Positions 1 to 10,999 of a stretch of DNA of 34,806 nt are shown here, piece after piece. Numbering within the stretch: the first letter of the stretch is position 1; every line of letters starts with the position of its first letter. Origin of the DNA: Chara braunii (taxonomy: Eukaryota > Streptophyta > Charophyceae > Charales > Characeae); assembly GCA_003427395.1 (NCBI GenBank), contig BFEA01000007.1, forward strand, positions 6,490,100 to 6,524,905, read 5' to 3'. A model generated the notes under the pieces. The model was not told the origin of the DNA. It saw only the letters and a list, made by a program, of their open reading frames with translations, and made no database searches. A program made the position numbers and the translations under genes.

Positions 1-50
<50 letters not shown>
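1..50. repeat. (AG)n microsatellite
   Basis: Almost pure AG dinucleotide run at the window edge, broken once near base 17. It probably continues to the left of the window. Confidence 0.95.
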
Positions 51-53
<3 letters not shown>

Positions 54-142
54 CACGCACAGAAAGAGTGCGAAAGAGAGAGACGAGGGGGGCTATGGAA
101 GAATGAAAGCCGCATACCTGAACACAACGCACAGTTGAGAAC

Positions 143-178
143 TCGCAGGGTTTAACCCCTGATGATTCGATAAAACTG
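143..178 (+). other. Degenerate hammerhead-like motif
   Basis: The plus strand shows CTGATGA (151-157), then TTCG, a loop resembling TAAAACT, CGAC and GAAA. This parallels the intact hammerhead at 3,458-3,508, whose stem II loop is TGAAACT. GGG...CCC just upstream could be stem I. The first stem II pair is lost (T opposite C), and no proper NUH cleavage triplet or stem III is visible. It is most likely a decayed relative and inactive. Confidence 0.3.
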
Positions 179-238
179 CGACGAAATAGTCTGCCACGGT
201 CGGTCGACGTTGTTCCCGGAAGAAAAGAGGAATGCGCA

Positions 239-259
239 AGAAGAAGAAGAAGAAGAAGG
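239..259. repeat. (AAG)n microsatellite
   Basis: Seven uninterrupted AAG units. The flanks from 51 to 700 show no convincing coding sequence on either strand. Confidence 0.9.
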
Positions 260-709
260 AGCAGGCATCTATAGCCGAACTCCGATGTTATGTGTTGGAT
301 AGGGCGCATGGTGGTTCTTGGGTGCATGTGGCATCTGTGAGTTGGGGATCGAGGTTGTGAGTGATACGAGAGACATACCTGGTGCTTGAGGCGAACGACA
401 TTGGCCGAGATCTGCTGATACTTCAAGGAGTTTTTGACGTCATCAACGACATTGTAGATAGGCTAGATAGGATCTGCCATTTGTAGTTTGGGCGCCGAGC
501 GCCAGATAGGATGTCGACATTGGTTCTTTGTTGATGATAATGAGACTATTCGAATATTGTCACTTATGAGCTTTTGCTTTGCTCTTATTTGGTGGGACTC
601 GTGATGCAATTCTGCTTTTGGTTCGAGGTCACGACTATCTGGTCTCATATGTATGATGCTGCTTGGTTTCCGAAATTCGCTATCAATCATATTCCTTGCA
701 TATTTATAT

Positions 710-718
710 TCATATTAA

Positions 719-764
<46 letters not shown>

Positions 765-765
765 G
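710..765. repeat. (ATT)n microsatellite
   Basis: About 18 consecutive ATT/TTA units. Short ORFs on both strands across this place are by-products of the repeat. Confidence 0.95.
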
Positions 766-775
766 TGACAAACTT

Positions 776-1900
776 AGACTGAAAGACACTCGTCAGAGGT
801 CATAGTACAAGTAGACTCGGATGTGCACAATGTTTCCGGCAATCATGAAAGTGCTATCAGATACAATGTCTCATTACCAACAGATGAAGAGAGTGGCAGG
901 GGAATAAACAGATGAGAAGGTGGAAAAGAATGGTCAGTGACCGCAAAAGGGTAGCTAGACTTTACCCACTTCTTCTTCGGGCTTCCCCTCGCTTCCACAT
1001 CATCAATCAGTATCCAATAATGAGCCTGACCAATCCTTATCACACGGAAGTGCCACGTGGCACTACTCTCCGAAGGAGACAATGAAGACATCCAGCATCT
1101 CACGGTATCGACGTAAGCCTGAAGTAAGTAACTCGTTTACAATCACCCACAGATCCCGATCTTCCTCCTCAACGCAACCAGTTACCTCATGTACACAGCG
1201 TGGCCTGTGCCACGACAGCAATAAAAACAGGTGGCAAGTGTCACGTCATCATGCAATGTAGAACAGGGGCAGTGCCGCATCAGCATGAAGATAGGTGGCA
1301 GCGCCACGGTAGCCCCCGAGTGTCTGCGCCCAGACCCATGTCTATAGTTAATGGCCCGGGCCCATTGCAGTTGGGCACATTCATCACTATCGCGACTCTA
1401 AATATTTGTTGTATTTGCATCGGCCCGTGGAGTAGATGTGACGACATTGCTGCATTCTCGTCTATTTGCGGTTACTTAGTGATGTACCGGCCTCACAATA
1501 TGTGTGTGTGTGTGTGCCCAGGGCGCAACCATCCGGGGCCCTAAGCTCAACTGTGCAGCGTAACTTTTGCTTCTGGAAGAAGCCAGCAAAAGCTCACGCT
1601 GTTTTGTAACCAACTGGTGTGCAGCAACTGTCCGAGACCCACTTTGGAAGATGCTGAGGCAAGCGCTTCTCGTGGGTATTCAGGCCCGCCTTCAATTAAG
1701 GTTGGCACGAGAGGGTCGTTGCTGAGAACACGTGCATGTCTGATAACTGCCTCGCGAGGGATTATTACTCGCAATATTAATAACGACAATCAAAATAATA
1801 TAACAATAATAATGATAATAATAATAAAATATGCACCGCACTCAGGGTCGACAGTCGGTGGAGACCAGGTAAGTTTCCTTCTCTCCTTTCTATTCGTCTC
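776..1900. other. Non-coding stretch without a recognised gene
   Basis: The reading frames here are short and of low complexity, with no recognisable domain. The stretch holds the GTGGC/GCCAC hairpin cluster (listed separately), a (TG)8 run at 1,501-1,516 and an AAT-rich run at about 1,790-1,828. I see no RNA gene. Confidence 0.6.
1049..1307. repeat. Cluster of GTGGC/GCCAC hairpins
   Basis: A perfect 16-base palindrome (AGTGCCACGTGGCACT, 1,049-1,064) is followed by four spaced units starting near 1,198, 1,229, 1,265 and 1,293. Each is a small hairpin: CGTGGC/GCCACG with loop CTGT, GTGGC/GTCAC with one mismatch, GGC/GCC inside GGGGCAGTGCCGC, and GTGGC/GCCAC with loop AGC. The spacing is 28-36 bases. 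The sequence between units is loosely similar (CATCATG versus CATCAGCATG), so this is a degenerate tandem repeat. Confidence 0.6.
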
Positions 1901-1904
1901 TCCT

Positions 1905-2062
1905 CCTTTCTCTCTCTCTCTCTTTCTCCGTGTTTGTCTGTCTGTATGTTCGTCTTGTCTATTTGTGTCTGTCTGAATCTGTCTGTGTCTATTTGTCTGT
2001 GTTTGTCTGTCTGTATGTATGTCTGTCTGTCTGTCTGTCTGTTTTCGGTCTGTTCGTCTATC
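1905..2062. repeat. (TC)n and (TCTG)n microsatellites
   Basis: A CT run (about 1,905-1,925) leads into a long imperfect TCTG tetranucleotide array up to about 2,062. The 115-123 codon frames on both strands here come from the repeat and are not genes. Confidence 0.9.
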
Positions 2063-2960
2063 TGTTTGTAGGCAGGTACCCAGACAGCATCAGGACCAAG
2101 GCAAAAGTCTGCATTTGTACACAATCCAGGCCTTTGGCTGTGAATCAATCTAGACGACTAAGGGAAGTAGACCCGAGGCGAGAGAGCCTTGTCAAATGGT
2201 ACTTAAAAGACTGGCCTGGAGGTGGTCAACATTCAGTTTTGCTATACTGCTTCGATGTTGGCTTGACGCTGGCTTGACACTGGCGCTGTGGGCGACGACA
2301 CGGATTGTGACAGCATGCTGGCGCATTCTGCATTGTGCGCCAGGCAATGCTGATCTGTTACTGCCACCTGTCTTCACCAGTCCACGACGTTTTGGCATAA
2401 GCATGCAAAGCGCACACGCTGTTGCAACACTGCAGAAGTATCCATATGTGTGCAAGTTGGCGTAGGGCGCGCTCGTAGGTGCTGAGGCACAGCAGGACAA
2501 CGGGCCGCTAGCAGCCATAGCAGGAGTACAGGGCGCGAGAGGGTGATGAACAGCGGTGACCTACAGGAAGGAGGCGCCATGTGAGTTGAGAAGGATGATG
2601 AAGGGAGTCGAGAGTACATACCTAGTGTATATGGGAGGACCGTATTGGTGTTGACGTCATGTACATTGGTCTTTGAAGTCAAACTGAGCCTGTTGCAAGA
2701 ACATAGGTAAGATAGGTAGGATGAGTAGAGTAGGTTAGGTGCCGAACAGTAGAAGTGACATCGAGTACAACAATGTTGTGACCAGAGGGTGTGGACATTA
2801 ACTCACAAGGTTACTATACCGCTCTTTTATTTATATGGAATTTTGGTTCATTTGAACTCTTTACTTGTTACCTAACTATCTGGACTTCTACATGATTATT
2901 GTAACTTTGTTTTCTGTATATCTCGCTCATTCATATTTCTTGCATTATTATTACTATCAT
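2063..2960. other. Non-coding stretch, no recognised gene
   Basis: Several overlapping frames of 80-108 codons exist on both strands, but none shows a domain, splice context or ordinary amino-acid composition. There are no repeats apart from short ones such as GGCTTGACGCTGGCTTGACA near 2,261-2,280. Confidence 0.5.
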
Positions 2961-2964
2961 CAGG

Positions 2965-3310
2965 TTAACCAACGTTCGAGATGGGCTGAATGCTCGAACG
3001 TGTGGGACCGCTTGGGGATGCGTTCGGCCATTCGGGCCGAACACGGACCCAAAAGAACAAATCAAAAAAATCTGAAAAAAATATATGTTATAAAGAAAAT
3101 AAATTAAACAAGATTTACCTGAGCATAACCTACGTAGCACCGTGTTTGCGTTCGGAGGAGAACGCGAACATGCTCGCCCAAACGCGAACAAGCGCCCAAA
3201 ACCCTCCGAACGCGAACATAAAAAATAATTAAAAAAAAAAAAAAAAAAAAATCTCAAACAATTCTGAAAACAATATATGATATGTAAAATAATAAAACAA
3301 GCAACGTTTG
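2965..3310. repeat. GTTCG/CGAAC-rich two-copy direct repeat
   Basis: Two units in the same direction each have a GC-rich half with repeated GTTCG or CGAAC words (for example TTCGGCC near 3,023 and GCGAAC words at 3,160-3,220). Each GC-rich half is followed by an AT-rich half of similar sequence containing CTGAAAA and AATATATG, near 3,072-3,089 and 3,264-3,281. The period is about 190 bases. A 20-base A run lies at about 3,231-3,251. The mobile-element type is not identified. Confidence 0.5.
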
Positions 3311-3457
3311 CCTTGGATTCATGTTCAAATTCTCCGCCAATCATGAGTTAAAAATCAAAAACCGACACAAAATATATATATCGTCACAAACAGAACTGCC
3401 CGGTGAAACCGTAGGCAGAGAGAGAGAAGAGGACAACAAACGAGGGGCTGTGACAAA

Positions 3458-3508
3458 CTGTTTCGTCGGAGTTTCACCGACTCATCAGGAGGCTGAACCC
3501 TCAACAGT
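3458..3508 (-). ncRNA. Type III hammerhead ribozyme
   Basis: Read on the minus strand, all hammerhead parts are present in type III order. Stem III 5' strand CUGU (3,507-3,504) is followed by cleavage base U17 (3,503). Stem I is GAGG/CCUC (3,502-3,499 and 3,492-3,489) with loop GUUCAG. The invariant CUGAUGA is at 3,488-3,482. Stem II is GUCGG/CCGAC (3,481-3,477 and 3,469-3,465) with loop UGAAACU. GAAA is at 3,464-3,461, and the stem III 3' strand reads (A)CAG to 3,458. Cleavage would fall between 3,503 and 3,502, after GUU, which is permitted but less usual than GUC. Stem III has only 4-5 pairs, as in the hammerheads of retrozymes and some Penelope-like elements, which often cleave better as dimers. 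No second intact copy or flanking direct repeats are visible nearby, so the host element is unknown. Confidence 0.88.
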
Positions 3509-3756
3509 CTGAAAAACACACACAAGGATTACACTGTAAGTGATAATCCACCTTTAACCAAAATCAAAGTAGACTATCACTCACCCACACCAGATGGAAA
3601 ACTCTACAGACTGTCGGTTCACACCCCATCACAAGCCAGCATATATATTTTTTTACGGAAAAAAATACGTTCGCGACCTGTTCGCAAAACAATCGTTGGA
3701 TTCATCGGTGTGGCGTGCGTGCAGTCCAGGTACGTAACTCTCTCTCCCACCCTTTC

Positions 3757-3970
3757 TGTGTGTGTGTGTGTGAGAGAGCAGTGATGATCAGTGGCAATCA
3801 CTCTCTCACACAGACACACACACACATTCACACACACAAATGTGATAGTGTATATTTCCATATTCGAACGGTAGATTCAATCGATTTAGCTCAGTCTATC
3901 GTTGGAAGTATCATCTAACCATCTGCGATCGACACACACCCACTCATACTCACACACACACACACACACA
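3757..3970. repeat. (GT)n / (CA)n microsatellites
   Basis: GT-rich runs (about 3,757-3,774) are followed by CA-rich runs (about 3,808-3,838 and 3,935-3,970). A GAGAGAG...CTCTCTC inverted word joins the first two parts, so the region could fold back on itself. No gene is visible. Confidence 0.85.
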
Positions 3971-4952
3971 ACTCGTTTCTAAGTCTGCGTGTGTGCACAC
4001 TTCAAGTTGTTTGTCTGCATCCCTATCTGAGTGTTTGTCGGCTTGAGTGTGTGTGTGTGACCCGCCTATGTACTTATTTAACCGGAAGGCCCGAAGGGCC
4101 GATATTTTACCTGTGGACATGACATTTAGGGTCGTGGTGGGGAAAACACTTCAGTGGCAGGGAAAGAGACCCGCGACACTTTAAGAGCAGCGGAAACACT
4201 CAAGTAGTAGGTAAGTCGGTACCTCACCAAGTAGAGGTAAATATGACGAGTACCCGACTCGAAGGCCGAGTAGAGGAAGGCAAAAACTGACATTTTTAGA
4301 CGTCCAGTACCGGTAGGTAGGCAGGTACCAGGTCAAGTCTCAGTGTGTGTCATAGATCTATCTGACACAACATTAATTCAATCAACCCCTCGACCTTTTC
4401 GGTCAAGGGGTATTACTACTAATCATAACCATCACAGCGCGCGTTATAACAGCGCGCGCTCATACTCTCGAAATTTTCTCAACGATTCACCCCGGCCTCA
4501 ATGGCCGAGGAATTCGTTTTGAGTGTCACGCCAAAGCACGCACACCCCTCTCATTCATACCGGCTCCGTCATAGTAGCCGATGTCATCACCGTGTCGAAT
4601 GCAAAAGCATGGCCAAATACCCTTGTAAGTGTATTTGGTCCGACAGTATTCCCGGACCCTATTAAGCGACGTCCCCGTCGCTAAGGACGTTTATCACGAT
4701 CGTTCATACAGTTTTCCTTTTTATTGTTTCCCAAAATCAAACCAACTGATAAAATATGACAAGATCGATAACACCACTGGACAGATGATACAATACAAAA
4801 CAATACATGTACTTCTCTTTCCTGTTTGAAAGAGAAGGTGAATCCCTTTCCCAGATAAGGCGCATCTTTGATAAGTGGATAGCCAAATCTGAGTCCCTCG
4901 ATTGAGATGCAGTCACGATTCATATTGTCTCCCTTGATACATTCTACCATCG

Positions 4953-4969
4953 CCGGGATTCTAACTCGG
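4953..4969 (-). other. tRNA T-arm-like / B-box relic
   Basis: The minus strand reads CCGAGTTAGAATCCCGG. This resembles a T-arm or Pol III B box (consensus GGTTCGAATCC) with one B-box change and one lost stem pair. No A box or acceptor partner is visible at tRNA spacing, so this is not a tRNA gene. A SINE remnant is the likeliest reading. Confidence 0.3.
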
Positions 4970-5555
4970 GTCTCCCACATACTGAAAAATTTCCAGAACG
5001 AAACTCAATGAACCAATGGTGGGGATACTGGATTTAACTACAATGATGAACACTACCAAGAGAGACAACGATCATTTTTTCCACATCTTTAGACTTTCTT
5101 CCCAGATCCTCGTTGGTTGTCCAATGAGTCATAAAATCTGTCTCTTTGGACGCAAGTCGTAACCTAAACCATATTACCGTCCCGCCCGAAGTCTAATGCG
5201 AAGGGATCGGCGGTCTCGGTCTCAACCCACCATATCCTGGTTGATTAGGCCAGATCTGCGACCCATTGTGTTGTTATCTTAACTGTGGTTCCCATATTGG
5301 TTGCGCAATAACTGAAAAATCCTCCTATCGTAGGTTTTACCTAGCTTTTAGACCTGACTCTCGACCCCTTTGATAACTACCTGAATTGATCCCCAATAGG
5401 ATGGCCGCCCTTCAAGTTTCAACTCTAGGCCAAGACCAGAATGTTCGCTGCCTGGTTATACTTGGTCAGCAGCCAACGTTGGGAGTTACGTCCCAACGAT
5501 GCCAATTTTTCACCATAGGCTTGGTAATTTAGTCCCTCTGACTGACCTCCTTGAG

Positions 5556-5775
5556 TGGATGAACGATGTTCATTTTAATATATACAAAAAAAAATTGATA
5601 ATTCATTGATAAATTTCCCCCCCTCGTCAGGTTGCCATTATTCGATGAACGATGTGCATTTCAAGATATAAAAAAAAAAATCAATATATAAACCAACCAA
5701 TACAAACAAATTTCTCATCATCGTCAAATTGCCAAATAGTGGATGAACGAGGGGCATCGTCAGGTTGCCACTCAG
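5556..5775. repeat. Degenerate tandem repeat, period about 86-99
   Basis: GATGAACGATG-type words begin near 5,558, 5,644 and 5,742. Each is preceded or followed by CGTCAGGTTGCCA-type words (about 5,627, 5,722 and 5,758). The spacers are AT-rich with A runs. It is non-coding. Confidence 0.55.
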
Positions 5776-6000
5776 TGGTCGTGTCTTCCTGTCTCGATCA
5801 CAGCTCAGTCAGACACACGTCTTGAGGATCTCTCAAAATAAGTAAAACGAGCCGAAAACTCAAAATAAATATAATTTTTTTTGGCTTTCACAATATCATT
5901 GATGCAAAAGATATCTTTTCAGAACATTAACAATTTCAAACGATCCCATTTCGGGATCCTTTAATCTTATCTCAGATTAACCCCATTGGGATGGTGAACG

Positions 6001-9000
6001 GTGCTCTCTGCAAAATATATACATTTTTAAAAGAAGCTGAAAAAATGACACATCTCATGTGTCTTTTCATTGCAAGGCCCATCTTTTGGTTTCCCTCCAA
6101 TAATTTTCATGACTCAAAATAAGACTCAATTTTTAAGGTCACCGTCAGCCCTCCATTTTGGGGTTAGATCTTAAATAATCCAAATAAGAACCGACTCAAT
6201 AACGAATACATTTATAATACATGTGTCTGGGTATTAATCAGAACGTACTCAAGGAGGATTAAACCTTCTCTAAGATGATCATCAAAGATCAAAATATCAT
6301 ATCATGTCAATCGAATCACAATCAATAGTGAGGAAACAACTCAAAAAAAACTTTTGTTGTACGCAGGGTTTTCCCCCTCTTTTCACGCAACTTTTAAAAT
6401 AAAAATGTAAACGATATTCTCCTGCCATAAAGAAATAATACAGTGTGAATAATCAGTAATATTACGAAAAGATGTTTGAACTGTAAAGGAAGTTCGTGAA
6501 AATTTCAAACCATTGAATCATATCACTGCAGACAAACATCAACTGATAACTTCCACGGACAATGAGAACAATGCTTACATTAAAATACCACAACAACAAA
6601 TACAATAAAGATACAAAATAACAATGACATAATATTTATTTGTTTTTTTTTGCTTAACAGAGGTATATTGTGTCGAGGGGTGATGTAATCATACCTAAGA
6701 GATAACATCTCAGCTTATGAGTCCCACTCTAGGACTGAGCCTCACCACGTCTCCCTCCGATTCCAATGCCGAAATCCCATCAGTATACTGCCAACACGGT
6801 CGAACGACTTCATTTCACATGCTCCAGGTTGGTTAGGCCTTGACCATGGAGATGAGGTGGCCCTGCCCGACACAAGGTTAGGCAACCACTCCTTACCTCA
6901 TGGCGAACAGCAGCCGCCTTCGCTATAGACAACATCGTAATGAGACCCCAAACATTTTCCTCCCCCTCGATGATAGTGTAGTTACTTCTCCTCTTTAGAA
7001 AATGTGACAACACCTCACTATGGACCGAAAACATTGTTCCGGCGTGAGTCTCATTACCACCTACGAAACTTTTTTATACCCTCTTTAAGCGGTTCGGAAA
7101 AGTATCAACCAACGTTGCAATCTTTCAAAGGACAGTTTCTGCATGCTGATCTCCCTCGAGATAATTTTTCTCTTCAAAGATGGGTCACTTCATTCACCTC
7201 TAGCGCCGTGCTGAACGTGGATTTCATACTGTTTTTCTACCCTTATTGAAGAAAGCAATTCATAAATATAGTCAGTCAGGTACAAACAATCACCAAACAA
7301 TCGATAAATATGCGTACATAACAAGTTACAAATTTTAATCAACAAAGAACAAAGCACAAAATGATATATCACTTTAAACATATATAATTCATTTTCACAT
7401 GCATTCATTCATACCCCGTCATGTACATTCCCCATAGTGGGAATAAGTAGTCTTATCACTCTTTATATAATACTGTAATTCGAGGAGTTGGTTATCCCTC
7501 AAGTGGATACTCTCATACTCTGATCATATTGAGTATAACAAAGAAGATAGTTATTTAAGTAGATAGTCCCATGATACAATTTTCAATGCTTGACCAACTA
7601 ATAAAGTTCGAGTCCATTCATATCTCCTTTAAAAATTCGATAAATCTAATTGGACTCTTTATGCAATGATTCCTAAAGTTAAATCATTATCATACTTTAT
7701 CATATATAACCTCAAACGGATATGTATTTTTCAAGTAGATGACATAATATTACGCTCGCTATACTATTCGTCCCTAAGGATTAATCAGTCACTAAGTGGG
7801 TGATGAAATAGTTAATTTATATTTTATGATCTTCTAAGTGTTAAATATTATTTCAATAAATAACCCTACCAACAAACTCCATATCACATCGCCGTAATGT
7901 TACAAACTTGTTCCTACTAACTAATCAGTTTCTAACTCTTGAAATAACTAAACATAGTATCACCCACTTTTATTTTATTTATCTACTTATATCATCTTAC
8001 ACTCGGTTTTCTAGGGTCTCTTTAGCATACACATCCCAAGCTTCCCTTTCGAAATTTATACCAAAGATCGAGGCTCCTTGTACCAGAGTAAACCTAATAT
8101 ATATTAGTTCACTACCACTTGAACGTACCTATCAAATACATAACTTGGCTACAGTATAATGTTGGCAGCAGGACAACTGTAAAATATATATATCTCACTA
8201 TATTCAGTAAGCTTTCAGAGAGGGTAATTACTTTAGGCAGATAGTCAAACTTCATACGTCTCACGACATAACTTCCAGAGTCAGACTCGTATCGAGAAAA
8301 CAAGTCTATCACGAAGACCTACATCAGATGACTTTGAAATTGGATGGTCGATTTTTATTCTGTAAGTAATAATTAATAGGGTTAGTTTAATTTACAGTCT
8401 TATAGTCAGAATATATGACGCATGTCTTTGCGAACACACATGATCTTCAACTAGGTAGCCTAACAACTATACATTTTTCCACAACGGGCCTATTCGACAT
8501 TCATATACATCATCAAACTCCAAAAGCGAACTAGCAGTACGCATCGTCTTTCTTTCCCTACCTCAACGAGACTTTTTCTAGTCTTTCAAGAGAGGTACTG
8601 TAACGGCGGGGCATGGGGGATACATAATCTTTCATTAATCTTCATGGTATGAAAAAAACATTACTAAGTCAGACTTACCCCTTTGTAGACTTCTTGGCAA
8701 TGACTTTGATTAGGGATTTAAGCCTCATTACAACAAGTGTTCTGGTCTTGCTAGCTCAGGAAAAGACAAACATTACTTGAATCCACTATGGTTGTCTTTC
8801 CGACCATTCCCCTATATGGTGGGCAAGAGATAACCCTGCCTAAATGGTTATAGCATAAAAAGGAAAGTGAAGACCCACCACACAGGAAATGATCCATTGG
8901 TACGACCTACAAATCGAAGGGTGGATCATGCACACATGATGGTGGTGGAAGCGCATGTCGAAAAAATTTGAAGAAGGACGGTTAAGTATAAGTAAGGAGG

Positions 9001-10560
9001 TAGGATGAAGATAATGGACGGATAATCTTATACATGAAAGTGATTTAAAGTATGGTAAGGAATGATATAGTATTCTTCGCAACAGGTACTACGTCACTTT
9101 ATCAGTTGAGGTCGAATGTTTGTGTTTGTCACCTTGATAACCGCATAATCTCATACCATTTTCTTTCCCTTCTCTTTTCTCATTTTTCCTCCTTCAATCA
9201 TTCTCTCCTTCTTGTGAAGTAAACAAATAGATCGTTAGTAATAACTTATGCCATCCATCAGTCATACCCAAATAAGTAGTAGGGTTACTCATACGGGAGT
9301 ATCCCTCTACTGTCCAAATACAATCACCTCATTCCCTCGTTAGTTGATCCCTAAATCAAACAAGTATTATTCTGACCGTTCACATATCTTGCCTATGCGT
9401 CGTGTATGAGCAAGAGGCATGCCGACCTCACGGGAGTCCTCACTCTTCTTGTCAAGTGGCTTTCGCTGTGCATATTTTAGTTAGTGGCGAAAATAGTTTG
9501 TATGAAATTCTTTCCTCACCCCTTTTTCAATACCAAGTAGACTATTCAACCGGAGATAAGATAGTTCTCACGAGAAACCCCCTTTCCCCACTTTTCAGTC
9601 TAATGGATCGTCCTAGACTTAGGAGTTTTTGTACTCACGTGGTGAGTACTTCAATTCCTTTCCAAGTCTTGTCCGAAAGGTGATTAGGAGAGCCCCACGG
9701 GAGCCTTCTGCCACCTTCGCTTATATTAGTCGTCCTAGCCTAGAAGCCATGTACCCCACTGTAGTACCGGATTACCTCTTAGATCTAGTCCGTAAAGTAA
9801 CAAAAAGACGCACGACATCTTCCCGTTACCAACGCCGAAGTCAGACAGACACTTCGCTAGATCATTACTTAGTTGGGTGAATGGCAGGGTAACTCTTACG
9901 GGAGTATCCCATCATTTACCTCAGTCATTTCATGCAAGCAACGTAACGACTCCAAGGGAGCCTCCATCATACAAGGAATAAAAGTCTGTCATAAACCTAC
10001 AACTTATACATAGCTAAAGAGATACAGACAAAGAAAGTAGTAGTAAAACAAAGTTCACTTAAGTCGGTGTACATTAGCGAAAAATAAGTGGAACAGTCAG
10101 TCACGCGTCTATCCCTCCTCGACTCTTTGAGAACTTATGAGAGTCAATTAGAATCATTAACCTCTTAACAACTGAAGCTGACAGACGGGCCTACACAGAC
10201 AAATGACCCGAGTACGTAAACAGAAGGAAGGATCCAGCATACGCAGACACCTTCCTCAAATCATTAACCTAACTTCTACCTACTATGTGAGAGTATTACA
10301 TTCAGTAGTTGTATCTTTGACATAGACTCCTAACTATCCTATACCCTAGTCCGTTGTTTAAGGACGTTCGTAGGAAGTTGAAGTCCCGGACAATACAATT
10401 ATGTTCACATTGTTGGTGTGACTTCGTACTCCTGCATATAACATTCTTAGTGTCTAGCCAACGGTAATTTAACTCACGTGTCACAAGCTATATTATCTTA
10501 TCTAACGGTTGTCCTTCTCCTGTAATCATCGTTTTACCAAACCCGAGTTCGTTCACTGAG
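6001..10560. other. AT-rich gene-free region
   Basis: Frames are short (at most 93 codons), AT-rich and without domains. No tRNA or rRNA was recognised. A direct repeat of about 25 bases containing TACGGGAGTATCCC occurs at 9,281-9,305 and 9,886-9,910 (22 of 25 positions agree by hand count). The related words GGGAGTCC and GGGAGCC lie at about 9,430, 9,697 and 9,957. Confidence 0.5.
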
Positions 10561-10581
10561 GACCTCGGTTGGAAAGCGACA

Positions 10582-10599
10582 TCCCTGACAACAGCGCCA
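10582..10599 (-). other. Possible tRNA-Asp primer binding site
   Basis: The minus strand reads TGGCGCTGTTGTCAGGGA. It matches 15 of 18 positions of the complement of the 3' end of plant tRNA-Asp (TGGCGCCGTTGCCGGGGA), a primer used by several plant Ty3/Gypsy lineages. All three differences are transitions. It lies 56 bases beyond the LTR-like block at 10,655-10,967, on the side where a PBS should follow a minus-strand 5' LTR. If real, the element it primed would extend leftwards into the gene-free region. Confidence 0.4.
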
Positions 10600-10654
10600 C
10601 CTATCGCGTACGGTGGTCCCGCACCCCGCTGAGGAGCATTGAACCTCACGGTCG

Positions 10655-10967
10655 TGTCACGCAGGATTTATTTCTTGAAGAACAACAAGTCACCACTCCG
10701 ACTGTGCGCGCTAGCTATAGCTCTCACGACGCCCCATGACAGGTCAGGACGTCGCGAGGTACAACTCACCTCTACCCGATGGGCTGTCACCCCTCAGGTA
10801 GGCGTATCCCTGCTGAGCTACCGGCCCACATGCAAAGGCTTTTACATGCCTTTGTAGAGGTAGGTCAACCGAAGGTGTTTTCTCGATCGTCGTAGCATAG
10901 GTATACGCGTGGTTGAACGCCTAAGACTGACCCGTTTACGTGTCGGGCATCGGGACGCTGATCTCCC
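10655..10967 (-). repeat. LTR-like dispersed repeat, copy 1
   Basis: It shares with 29,827-30,204, in the same orientation, the words TGTCACGCAGGA at the left and CGCTGATCTCCC at the right. Between these is an ungapped 105-base core (10,781-10,885 against 30,020-30,124) in which about 80 of 105 positions agree by hand count. The left end begins TG, as an LTR would. Strand is assigned from the PBS-like site beside it. A tRNA-derived SINE is the alternative, since the minus strand has an A-box-like TAGCTCAGCAGG at 10,820-10,809, but no B box is visible. Confidence 0.5.
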
Positions 10968-10999
10968 GGACCGACTTACTATTCAGGTCGACTCTATTG

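Larger units (their letters stand above)
4081..6000. other. Gene-free DNA dense in short perfect stem-loops
   Basis: There is no convincing coding frame. Stem-loops of 5-8 perfect pairs with short loops recur every few hundred bases with unrelated sequences. Examples are GGCCC-gaa-GGGCC (4,088-4,100), ACTCG-aaggc-CGAGT (4,257-4,271), CCCCT/AGGGG enclosing GACC/GGTC (4,386-4,410), CGGCC-tcaat-GGCCG (4,493-4,507), GCGACG-tccc-CGTCGC (4,666-4,681), an 8-pair CGTTGGGA/TCCCAACG (5,477-5,498), GATCCC/GGGATC (5,942-5,958) and TTAATCT/AGATTAA (5,961-5,980). Confidence 0.5.

Noticed and set aside
1777-2148. 123-codon minus-strand frame rich in Q, T, D and R
   Set aside because: It is generated by the TCTG microsatellite.
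2941-2960. TCATCAGG as a minus-strand hammerhead core near 2,947
   Set aside because: No stem II and GAAA follow. Only an ATT-rich stretch is present.
10781-10885. tRNA gene in the LTR-like core (A-box-like TAGCTCAGCAGG on the minus strand)
   Set aside because: There is no B box or T-arm at tRNA spacing, no closing acceptor stem, and the D-stem does not pair.
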